Assembly (NCBI GenBank): GCA_937921835.1
Contig: CAKZVG010000455.1
Location: forward strand, 1 to 10,133
Direction of reading: 5' to 3'
DNA length: 10,133 nucleotides
Source of the DNA: an uncultured Bryobacteraceae bacterium
GTDB lineage: Bacteria; Acidobacteriota; Terriglobia; Bryobacterales; Bryobacteraceae
Below the pieces are notes generated by a model. The model was not told the origin of the DNA, ran no database searches, and worked only from the letters and a program-made list of their open reading frames with translations. A program made the translations under genes and the position numbers. Shown piece by piece: positions 1-6,026 of this stretch (the first letter of the stretch is position 1; each line of letters starts with the position of its first letter).

Positions 1-473
1 ATGCGGGAGAACGACGCGATGGGTCCGGGGATCTCGATCACCGCGCGTTGCTCCACCTCCGTGCTGGCGGCGCGGTTGCCGCCGGGCGGCGAGGCGAAGT
101 CCTTGCCTCCGGCCGCGCGGTAGACTTCAAGGTGCCTCACGGCGGCGGCACGGTCTCCGGCCAGCAGGTCCAGCAGCACCAGACGCCGGGCGGCGGCGGC
201 GCGCCGGGGAGAGGGCGCCGCGGGGGTGGCCTGGAGCAGCCGCTCATACAGCGCGCGAGCCTCCGGGTCTCCGCGCCGGTCCAGAAACGCCGCGTAGGCC
301 TCCAACGCTTCCGCGCCGGCGCCCGGGTTGTCCGCCGCGTTTCGCAGCAGCGTACGGGCGCCCCGCACGTCCCCTTTGAGTTCCAGTTCCAGCGCCCGGT
401 TGACTGTCTCCTCCGCGGCCAGCGTCCCCGCCAGAGCGCAGATGGCTAGAAGGATCGTTCCATGTCGCTGCAT
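1..473 (-). CDS. Exported repeat-containing protein of unknown function, N-terminal part (cut by window edge)
   Basis: The frame is open from the ATG at 473 to the left edge: 157 residues, with the C-terminus missing. It starts MQRHGTILLAICALAGTLAAEE, a short basic n-region, a hydrophobic core and an ALAGTLAA|EE signal-peptidase-like site, so export is likely. The mature part is Ala/Arg/Leu-rich and helical. Residues about 25-120 have the spacing of TPR-type helix pairs (ALELELKGDVRGARTLL, then AYAAFLDRRGDPEARALYERLL, then a third pair near LLDLLAGDRAAAVRHLEVY). A possible boundary with a new domain comes near IEIPGPIASFSR. The start is supported by AGAGAAGGG about 6 bases upstream; the other nearby ATG (463) is out of frame. 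The full-length protein may be large and its main domain lies outside the window. The function is not recognised; periplasmic scaffold or protein-interaction roles are only guesses from the repeats. Confidence 0.75.
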   Translation of the reverse strand, partial: MQRHGTILLAICALAGTLAAEETVNRALELELKGDVRGARTLLRNAADNPGAGAEALEAYAAFLDRRGDPEARALYERLLQATPAAPSPRRAAAARRLVLLDLLAGDRAAAVRHLEVYRAAGGKDFASPPGGNRAASTEVEQRAVIEIPGPIASFSR

Positions 474-501
474 GCTTGCCCTTCTCTCTCTCTTGGATCT
501 T

Positions 502-510
502 ACTGTACCA
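502..510 (-). promoter_or_regulatory. Candidate extended -10 promoter for the exported repeat protein
   Basis: On the minus strand the bases read TGGTACAGT, a TGn extension followed by a TATAAT-like hexamer (4 of 6 matches), 28 bases before the start codon at 473. The implied transcript would begin near 495 and include the AGAAGGG ribosome site. No convincing -35 is visible, which is compatible with an extended -10 promoter. It lies in the 84-base gap after the glycosyltransferase stop, so the downstream gene could be expressed on its own as well as by readthrough. Confidence 0.35.
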
Positions 511-557
511 TTGCCACCGGGCGTTTGGGCTGGCGCGTCCCGGAGGGCCGTGGCAGC

Positions 558-2408
558 TCAATACGGCAGGTTCGTGAACAGGTGCTTGCCACCGCTCGCC
601 CGCACGCTGTGCAACGCGCCGCGCCCGACCAGGCCCTCGATGCGCGCCGCCGACGGGCCTTCCACCAGCAGGTAGTACCGCTCGGGGCTGCGCCAAAGCC
701 GGGCGAATTCCTGGTCGTCAAGAAAGGCGTCCGGCGCGCCGGGCTCATAAGAGCCGTACTCGAGGTTGTTGACCCGCCCGTTGAGCAGCAGCGCGCGGCG
801 GTTGGCGTAGAAGAACACCGAGGAGAACGTGTAGTACTGGTTGTCGGCGATCAACCGCCCCGGCGGCGCCTCTTGAAGCGCCCGCGCTAGGGGCCGCGAA
901 GACAGGTAGGGATCGAAGGCGATCATCGCCACCCGGGCGGCGTGAAAGAACACCACCATCATGAGCGCCAGCGCGGCCACGGCGCGGGGAAGCGGCAGGC
1001 GCCAGCTGGCCGCGCCAATCAGCAGCGCTACGCCCGCCAGCGCCAGCGGCAGCCGAAGATAGGCGAACGCGCCCAGGGTAAGGTCGGCCATGTGCCCGAG
1101 CGACAGCGTGTACAACTCCGGATTCAGCGTCAGGGCGTTTGAGATGTCGCCGGGCGTGGGCATTCCGTGCACCCGCGCCAGGATCGCCCCGATGACGATG
1201 GCTGCCAGCGCCGCCACCACCGCGACCGCGCGCACGCCCCAGCTAAGCCACCTGCCGCCGCCCGCCAGCGCGCATCCCAGCAGGAGCGCGAGCGCGGGAT
1301 AGCAGGGCATCGAGTAGTACTCCTGCGTCGTCGAGAAGGTGAAGAACGCCAGGATGAAGCCGGTCCAGCACAACGCCAGCAGCCGCGCGCGCCCGCCGCG
1401 GTCCGCCGGCCGGTAGCTTAGCTTCGCGAGCGCGGGCAGGAAGGCGCTCCAGGGAAACAGCCACAGCAGGTGGAACAGCCAGAAGGCCACGCGGGGCACG
1501 GTGTTGTAATCGCGCGGGTGGCGCATGTCGAGAAAGCGGAAGACGTGCTCGTTGAGGAAGTAGAACCAGAAGAAGCCGCGGTAGTGGCCGGGCTCGCTGC
1601 GCAGGGTGAAGTCGAAGTAGGGCGGGTTGCGCAGAATGGCCAGCAAGTGCCAGGGCCCGGCCACGGCCAGCACGATCAGCGCGCCCGTGAACGGACGGAG
1701 GCGGCGCCACGCGCGCGCCGAGAATAACTGCCGCGTGAAGGCCAGGTAGAGGAAGCCCGCCGCGCAGGGGAACACGGCCGCGATCAATCCTTTGAGCAGA
1801 AGCCCGGTTCCGATCGAGCCGGCCATCACCGCGGCCCACAGCCGCGGCCGCGGTTCGTCCTCCTCGAGCGCGCGCAGGAAAGCCCACATGGCAAGCGTGA
1901 TGGTGAGCGTGAGGATCACGTCCGGGATCAGAATGCGCGTGAACAGAAACAGGCCCACGCAGGTGGCCAGCGCCAGGCCGGCGTGGAAGCCCGCGCGCGG
2001 GGAGAACGCCCAGGCGCCGAAGCGGTACGCCACCCAACACAGCAGGATGGCCGAAAGGGCGACCGGCAGCCGCGCCGCCCAGTCGTGGACGCCGAACAGC
2101 AGGTAGGAAACCGCGATCATCCAGTACTTGAGCGGCGGCTTCTCCAGGTATTTCACGCCGTTGAGGCGCGCCGTCACCCAGTCGCCGGATTCGAGCATGT
2201 TGCGCGCGATCTGCGCCTGTACGGCGTCGACGTCGTCCATCAGCGACGGCGGGCCGATGGCGGTCCCCAGGAAGACCGCCGCGGCAACCAGGATGACGAT
2301 CAGTTGATAACGCCCGCCCCGGCTCTCGAGGATGTCATTCCCACCCCGCGGCCGGGCGTTTGAATGGCCCATTTCCTCATCCAGAGGAACAGGATCAGGA
2401 GACCCCAT
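558..2408 (-). CDS. ArnT-like (GT83/PMT family) integral-membrane glycosyltransferase
   Basis: This is a 616-aa polytopic protein of the ArnT/PMT fold, which transfers a sugar from a polyprenyl-phosphate carrier to an acceptor on the outer face of the membrane. After a first membrane helix (about residues 34-52) comes the family's acidic first loop ([17 protein letters not shown]), followed by [23 protein letters not shown], which closely resembles the ArnT motif around its catalytic aspartate and the EKPP/KYW segment. Roughly ten or more hydrophobic helices follow. The [17 protein letters not shown] stretch is also typical. A soluble C-terminal domain of about 110 residues follows (from about DPYLSSRPL to the end), presumably periplasmic. 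Sugar and acceptor cannot be told from sequence. The start is unresolved: ATG at 2408 or ATG at 2372, both inside asnB and neither with a well-spaced ribosome site. The first hydrophobic helix requires a start upstream of about 2310, so the overlap with asnB is real. Translation is probably coupled to asnB. Confidence 0.88.
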   Translation of the reverse strand: MGSPDPVPLDEEMGHSNARPRGGNDILESRGGRYQLIVILVAAAVFLGTAIGPPSLMDDVDAVQAQIARNMLESGDWVTARLNGVKYLEKPPLKYWMIAVSYLLFGVHDWAARLPVALSAILLCWVAYRFGAWAFSPRAGFHAGLALATCVGLFLFTRILIPDVILTLTITLAMWAFLRALEEDEPRPRLWAAVMAGSIGTGLLLKGLIAAVFPCAAGFLYLAFTRQLFSARAWRRLRPFTGALIVLAVAGPWHLLAILRNPPYFDFTLRSEPGHYRGFFWFYFLNEHVFRFLDMRHPRDYNTVPRVAFWLFHLLWLFPWSAFLPALAKLSYRPADRGGRARLLALCWTGFILAFFTFSTTQEYYSMPCYPALALLLGCALAGGGRWLSWGVRAVAVVAALAAIVIGAILARVHGMPTPGDISNALTLNPELYTLSLGHMADLTLGAFAYLRLPLALAGVALLIGAASWRLPLPRAVAALALMMVVFFHAARVAMIAFDPYLSSRPLARALQEAPPGRLIADNQYYTFSSVFFYANRRALLLNGRVNNLEYGSYEPGAPDAFLDDQEFARLWRSPERYYLLVEGPSAARIEGLVGRGALHSVRASGGKHLFTNLPY

Positions 2409-4219
2409 AGGTGATACCCGAGGTTAGCACGCCGGTTGAGATGGGCGCCGACGGCGGCCTCGACCGCGCCCGTCCGGAACAGGCCGGTGCGCTCGACGGC
2501 GGCGGGCGAGAGCGTGTCGGTGAGCAGCGGCCGCAGCACACCCCGCAACCAGCGGTGAGCCGGGATGTCGAAGCCTTCCTTCTTGCGCGTCAGCACCGCC
2601 GCCGGGAGCTTGCCGCGCATCAACTCGCGCAACAGAAATTTCAACTTTGAACCGCGCACCTTGAAGCCGGCCGGCAGCGAGGCGGCGAACTCGACGATGC
2701 GGTGGTCGAGAAACGGCGGCCGCACTTCGAGCGAATGCGCCATGCTCATACGGTCGCACTTGTACAGGATGTCGTCGGGCAGGTAGCAGATCTGGTCGAG
2801 CCAGAGCATCCGGTTGAGGCTGTCCAGGCGCTCCGCTTCGGGTGGCAGCAACGCCTTCAGGGAAGCTACGTCGGTCTCGGCCGGAACGGCCAGCAGACGC
2901 GCCTTCTCCTGGCGCGAGAAGGTGCCGTTCCAGAACAGGTGCGCCTCGAAGGGGTCGAGCAGCGATCCGGCCAGAAACCGCTTGAGCTTATACTCGAAGC
3001 CGATCTTGTCGTCCGACACCGGCCAACGGCCGAGCAGCCTGAGCCCCGCGCGGCGAATCGGGGCCGGAAGCAGCCGCAGCGCGCGCGCGTATCGGTCGGC
3101 CAGGTAGGTGTAGTAGCCTCCGAACAACTCGTCGGCGCCCTCGCCGCTGAGCGCCACGGTTACCTGCTCGCGGCACATGCGGGAGAGATACCAGACCGGC
3201 ACGGCGCCCGCGTCGGCGCTGGGCTCGTCGCCATGTTCGACGATGCTTTCGATGGTGTCCGGAAGCTCCGGGCCGGGGTTGAGATCGAACTCGTGATGCT
3301 CGGTGCCGAAGCGCGCGGCCACCTGGCGGAAGTAACGGCTTTCGTCGAACGTCTCCCCGCGGAAGGAGACCGAGAAGGTCTTCAGACGGCCGGCTGCGCC
3401 GTTCGCGGCGTAGTAAAGGATGGCCGAGGAGTCCAGCCCGCCACTGGCCCAGACACCCAGCGGCACGTCGGAAACCAGGTGCTCCCGCACCGACGCCGTG
3501 AGCAGCCCGTCGAGTTCTTCTTTGGCTTCTTCCAGCTTCCATGGGCGGGGCTCAAACCGGAGCTTCCAGTAGGGCCGGATCCCGGTCTGGCCGGCGCGCC
3601 ACTCCAACCAGTGGCCGGGCGGCAGTTTGCGGATGCCGCGCACCAGCGTGTAGGGGCAGGGGACGTAGTTGAGAGAGAGATAGAGCGACAGACCGTCGGG
3701 ATCGATCTCGCGGGCGATCTCCGGGTGCTCAAAGAGCGCCTTCAGTTCCGAGCCGAAGTAGATCTCGCCGCCCAGTTCGCAGTAGTAGAGCGGCTTGATT
3801 CCAAGCCGGCAGCGCGACAGCACCAGGCGCCGCACGGGCTCCGTCCACAGCGCGACGGCCCACATTCCGCGCAGCCGCTCGAAACAGCCGGTGTCCCATT
3901 CGAGAAAGGCGCGCAGCACCACCTCGGTGTCGCAGCGCGAGCGGAAGCGGTGGCCGCGGCTCTCCAGCTCGGCCCGCAGGGCGGCGTGGTTGTAGACCTC
4001 GCCGTTGAAGGCGATCACCGTCCCGCCGCCGGTGCTCATGGGCTGGTCGCCACCGTGCAGGTCGATGATCTTGAGGCGCACGGCGCCGAGCGAGGCCGCG
4101 TGGCCGTCGTAGACGCCTTGCTGGTCGGGCCCCCGGTGGACAAGCGTTGCCGTCGCGGCGCGGATGCGCTCCGGATCGGGACGGCGTTGGCTGTGGGTGT
4201 ATCCGGCGATGCCGCACAA
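2300..4219 (-). CDS. asnB: Asparagine synthase (glutamine-hydrolysing), TTG start
   Basis: This 639-aa class II glutamine amidotransferase-synthetase hydrolyses glutamine at its N-terminus and uses the ammonia, with ATP, to amidate aspartate or a related carboxylate. I place the start at TTG 4219 because the next codons read CGIAGY: the family requires the cysteine directly after the initiator Met, to be exposed as the N-terminal nucleophile. The ATG at 4246 would leave nine residues in front of it. The glutaminase signatures are [25 protein letters not shown] and CDTEVV (usually SDTE). The synthetase half has the PP-loop SGGLDSS at residues 259-265, [16 protein letters not shown], and the [17 protein letters not shown] segment. 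The length is at the long end for the family. The C-terminal tail after LWMRKW (about 22 residues) overlaps the next gene and is probably not functional. The neighbouring glycosyltransferase suggests a cell-surface glycan amidation role as an alternative to free asparagine synthesis; this is inference. Confidence 0.93.
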   Translation of the reverse strand: MCGIAGYTHSQRRPDPERIRAATATLVHRGPDQQGVYDGHAASLGAVRLKIIDLHGGDQPMSTGGGTVIAFNGEVYNHAALRAELESRGHRFRSRCDTEVVLRAFLEWDTGCFERLRGMWAVALWTEPVRRLVLSRCRLGIKPLYYCELGGEIYFGSELKALFEHPEIAREIDPDGLSLYLSLNYVPCPYTLVRGIRKLPPGHWLEWRAGQTGIRPYWKLRFEPRPWKLEEAKEELDGLLTASVREHLVSDVPLGVWASGGLDSSAILYYAANGAAGRLKTFSVSFRGETFDESRYFRQVAARFGTEHHEFDLNPGPELPDTIESIVEHGDEPSADAGAVPVWYLSRMCREQVTVALSGEGADELFGGYYTYLADRYARALRLLPAPIRRAGLRLLGRWPVSDDKIGFEYKLKRFLAGSLLDPFEAHLFWNGTFSRQEKARLLAVPAETDVASLKALLPPEAERLDSLNRMLWLDQICYLPDDILYKCDRMSMAHSLEVRPPFLDHRIVEFAASLPAGFKVRGSKLKFLLRELMRGKLPAAVLTRKKEGFDIPAHRWLRGVLRPLLTDTLSPAAVERTGLFRTGAVEAAVGAHLNRRANLGYHLWGLLILFLWMRKWAIQTPGRGVGMTSSRAGAGVIN

Positions 4220-4235
4220 AATCGTGATCCCAAAA

Positions 4236-4266
4236 TCCGCCGCCACCGGATTTCACGAGCGGCGGA
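4236..4266 (-). promoter_or_regulatory. Hairpin in the asnB leader (attenuator- or terminator-like)
   Basis: Perfect 8-bp arms (TCCGCCGC and GCGGCGGA) enclose a 15-base loop. In the direction of transcription the hairpin is followed at once by TTTTGGGATC and then, 16 bases after the stem, the TTG start of asnB. The stem is GC-rich, but the T-run has only four bases, so it is a weak intrinsic terminator at best. It could end readthrough from the bfr unit or modulate asnB translation, since the GGGAT ribosome-site candidate lies just after the stem. Confidence 0.4.
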
Positions 4267-4289
4267 GCCTTTTCACCTGATTTGGGATG

Positions 4290-4298
4290 ACTATATCA
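4290..4298 (-). promoter_or_regulatory. Candidate extended -10 promoter for asnB
   Basis: The minus strand reads TGATATAGT: TGn followed by TATAGT (5 of 6 matches to TATAAT). The predicted transcript would start near 4283, giving a leader of about 64 bases that contains the hairpin described separately. The -35 region falls within the last codons of the preceding small gene and shows no good consensus. The element supports independent transcription of asnB and the glycosyltransferase rather than pure readthrough from bfr. Confidence 0.4.
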
Positions 4299-4309
4299 CG
4301 ACGCGCGGA

Positions 4310-4573
4310 CTACTCGCCGCTCCGCTCCTGCCGGAGTTCCTGCATGGCCGCCGAGACGAGTTCCTTGGCGCCGTCCAGGGCGTGCGAGATCATGCGGATG
4401 TCCATCGCCGGCTTACCCGGGGTGCGGGCGCTCTGGCAATAGACGCCGTGCTGTCCCACCAGCACCAGCGCGTCGGTCAACAGGTCGAGCGTAAGCGCCA
4501 GCTTGCCGCGCGAGAGCCCGTACATGGTCTGGTAGGAGTCGAGCTCTTCGCGCCGCTCCTCGAACACCGACAT
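4310..4573 (-). CDS. Small helical protein of unknown function, downstream of bacterioferritin
   Basis: This 87-aa frame starts with ATG at 4573, nine bases after the bacterioferritin stop, and ends with TAG. Its codons have the strong G/C third-position preference of the surrounding genes, which argues that it is a real gene. The protein appears all-alpha and soluble: a charged start (MSVFEERREELDSYQ), a leucine-rich amphipathic segment around KLALTLDLLTDALVLVGQHG, a short TPGKPAMD turn, and a second helix ending in QELRQERSGE. It has one cysteine and no membrane segment. I do not recognise a family. There is no strong ribosome site between the genes (GAGGGAAG lies at the end of bfr, rather far upstream), so translation is probably coupled to bfr. 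A link to iron storage is suggested only by position. Confidence 0.65.
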   Translation of the reverse strand: MSVFEERREELDSYQTMYGLSRGKLALTLDLLTDALVLVGQHGVYCQSARTPGKPAMDIRMISHALDGAKELVSAAMQELRQERSGE

Positions 4574-4582
4574 CGCGCGCCG

Positions 4583-5065
4583 CTAGCTTCCCTCGCCCTG
4601 GTGCACCTGCTGGGCAAGGTAGTTGCTTAGGCCGATCTCCTGGATGAGGTGAAGCTGCGCTTCCAGCCAGTCGATGTGATGCTCTTCGTCGGTCAGGATC
4701 TTTTCGAAGAGCTCGCGCGAGCCGTTGTCGCCGGCTTCGACGGCGGCGGCTACGGCCTTGTTGAGCCGGGCCACGGCTTCGATTTCGAGCCCCAGGTCGT
4801 TCTCGAACTGCGCCTTCACGTCCTTGCCGATGCGCAGCGTGAACAACTCGCTCATGTTGGGCTCGCCGTCAAGATAGAGAATGCGCTCGATCAGCGCCTC
4901 GGCGTGCTTCATCTCGTCGATGGACTCTTTCTTGGTGTACTTGGCGAGCCGCTCATAGCCCCAGTTCTCGCACATCTCGGCGTGCAGGAAGTATTGGTTG
5001 ATGGCCGTCAATTCCGCCTTCAGGACTTCGTTCAGGTACGCAATTACCGTCTCGTTTCCGCGCAT
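4583..5065 (-). CDS. bfr: Bacterioferritin
   Basis: The 160-aa product has the length of E. coli Bfr and aligns without gaps to it by eye. It assembles into a 24-subunit cytoplasmic shell that oxidises ferrous iron and stores it as a mineral, limiting Fenton chemistry. All di-iron ferroxidase ligands are present at the expected positions: E18, E51, H54, E94, E127 and H130. M52, the axial ligand to haem shared at the subunit interface, is also kept (SIDEMKHAE), so this is a haem-binding Bfr rather than ferritin or Dps. The start is ATG 5065, chosen because MRGNETVIAYLNE matches the family's N-terminus and GGAG lies nine bases upstream. A longer in-frame reading to 5230 is a non-coding extension. 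An extended -10 and an inverted repeat lie upstream, consistent with its own regulated promoter. Confidence 0.96.
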   Translation of the reverse strand: MRGNETVIAYLNEVLKAELTAINQYFLHAEMCENWGYERLAKYTKKESIDEMKHAEALIERILYLDGEPNMSELFTLRIGKDVKAQFENDLGLEIEAVARLNKAVAAAVEAGDNGSRELFEKILTDEEHHIDWLEAQLHLIQEIGLSNYLAQQVHQGEGS

Positions 5066-5102
5066 GTAGGGAGTCTCCAGTGTTTCGAACCAGTCTAAAC
5101 CG

Positions 5103-5111
5103 ATTGTAGCA
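5103..5111 (-). promoter_or_regulatory. Extended -10 promoter of bfr
   Basis: The minus strand reads TGCTACAAT: TGn followed by TACAAT, 5 of 6 consensus matches. It lies 37 bases before the bfr start, giving a leader of about 31 bases containing GGAG. The -35 position (around 5126-5131) reads GTACTC, a poor match, and is covered by an inverted repeat. Confidence 0.5.
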
Positions 5112-5118
5112 GGAAGCA

Positions 5119-5135
5119 CGGTGTCGAGTACACCG
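5119..5135. promoter_or_regulatory. Inverted repeat, candidate operator of bfr
   Basis: CGGTGTCGAGTACACCG has perfect 6-bp arms (CGGTGT and ACACCG) around a five-base centre. It occupies the -35 position of the bfr promoter, where a bound repressor would block polymerase and an activator could replace the poor -35. It does not look like a classical Fur box, which is AT-rich, and I cannot name the regulator. Confidence 0.4.
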
Positions 5136-5276
5136 AGTAACGGCGATGTCCCGGAAACCCGGCTTCCGCCGGGCGTTGGTAAGCGCCCGCCGTGATTCCG
5201 CCGCATCGAGCCGTCAACGACGGCGCCCATCCTCCCCCTCCTCGCGCGCCCCCGGGAAGTGCGAGGATAAATCGTA

Positions 5277-6026
5277 ATGACCCATGCGATTCTCGAAGCC
5301 TGCGTCGCCTGTGCGCGGGAGTCGGAGAAGCCGCTCCCGGTGCGCCAGATCCGGGAACGGCTCGAGCGCGGCCTGCGCTTCCCGCCGCGGCGCGCGCCGG
5401 AGTTTCAGGAGCTTCTCAAGGAACGCGCGCGCGCCGGCGAGATCTGCGAATGGCCGGGCCGTTCGCCGCGCTTCTGGGGAACGAGTCTGGCTGATTGCGT
5501 ACAGGAGGCGCTGCTGGCCGTCCTGGCCGAAGGACCGTTCCTGGAGAAGCCATTGTTGAAGCGGATCCAACCGCGGCTGCACGGAGTGAATGCCAAGCAA
5601 ACCTGCGACGAAGCGCGCGCCGTGCTGCCCCGGCTCGAGAGCGACGGGCGGCTCTACAAGGCGATCGTTTCGCGGCAGCCTTTCTACATCTCGCGCGGTT
5701 GGGCGTTGAAGTTCGGCGGGCCGCCGCCTCCTGCGCCTCCAGCGCCGCAACCGGGCGGGCTGGAAGAGAGCATCCTGGCGGCGGTCGCCGGACTGGAACC
5801 GGGCTACGGCAACTACGTGCCCGTCTACCAACTGCGCGCCGCCGAGCCGGTCCGCGCCGCATTCGACCGCGCCGTGATCGCGCTCGCCGACGCGGGCAAA
5901 CTGGTGCTGGCCGGCTATGGTGGTGCGGAATCGGTTCCACCGGAGCGCATTCACTACTACGTCGAGGACGCGCAGCGCAGACTCTATGTTGCGGTCGCAC
6001 GGCCCCATCCGCCAGGGGTGTCCTGA
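5277..6026 (+). CDS. Tandem winged-helix-like protein, first gene of the ATPase/nuclease-translocase cassette
   Basis: This is a 249-aa soluble protein; I do not recognise a named family. It appears to be built of three similar units of about 65-80 residues. Unit 1 (about 3-68) ends ARAGEICEWPGRSPRFWG; unit 2 (about 73-141) ends LESDGRLYKAIVSRQPFYISRG; unit 3 (about 161-241) ends ALADAGKLVLAGYGG and then IHYYVEDAQRRLYVAVA. Each has two or three helices, then a D/A-G-x-hydrophobic turn into a beta hairpin, the layout of a winged helix. Units 2 and 3 are joined by a proline-rich linker (residues 147-161). No enzyme motif is seen. The start is well supported by GAGGAT about nine bases upstream. 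Its stop overlaps the ATG of the next gene by one base (TGATG), so the two are translated together. A role as DNA-binding or specificity subunit of the cassette is inferred from fold and context. Confidence 0.8.
   Translation: MTHAILEACVACARESEKPLPVRQIRERLERGLRFPPRRAPEFQELLKERARAGEICEWPGRSPRFWGTSLADCVQEALLAVLAEGPFLEKPLLKRIQPRLHGVNAKQTCDEARAVLPRLESDGRLYKAIVSRQPFYISRGWALKFGGPPPPAPPAPQPGGLEESILAAVAGLEPGYGNYVPVYQLRAAEPVRAAFDRAVIALADAGKLVLAGYGGAESVPPERIHYYVEDAQRRLYVAVARPHPPGVS

Larger units (their letters stand above)
5066..5276. other. Divergent intergenic region between bfr and the three-gene cassette
   Basis: This 211-base region serves two divergent starts. The bfr side carries a candidate extended -10 and an overlapping inverted repeat, listed separately. 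The cassette side has a clear Shine-Dalgarno (GAGGAT, about nine bases before the ATG at 5277) but no convincing -10/-35. Further small dyads are visible: CCCGG/CCGGG at 5158-5173 and CGGGCG/CGCCCG at 5170-5189, which share bases and so cannot form together, and CCGTC/GACGG at 5211-5223. Their meaning is unknown; in DNA this GC-rich some short dyads are expected by chance. Confidence 0.6.

Noticed and set aside
2702..4630. Long plus-strand open frame (642 codons) opposite asnB
   Set aside because: It is the antisense frame of asnB and the small gene; composition is rich in Arg/Gln/His/Val without motifs, while asnB has all its catalytic signatures. GC-rich DNA commonly leaves such shadows open.
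5158..5223. Several small GC-rich dyads as operators or terminators for the cassette
   Set aside because: Arms are 5-6 bp in very GC-rich sequence, two of them share bases, and none is followed by a T-run; chance is a sufficient explanation.
5066..5230. N-terminal extension of bacterioferritin by 55 residues
   Set aside because: MRGNETVIAYLNE at 5065 matches the start of the family, has GGAG upstream, and the extension would contain the promoter element.
5495..6025. Upstream extension of the ATPase frame
   Set aside because: It overlaps the first cassette gene, is Arg/Ala-rich without motifs, and ATG 6026 has a good ribosome site and a TGATG junction.
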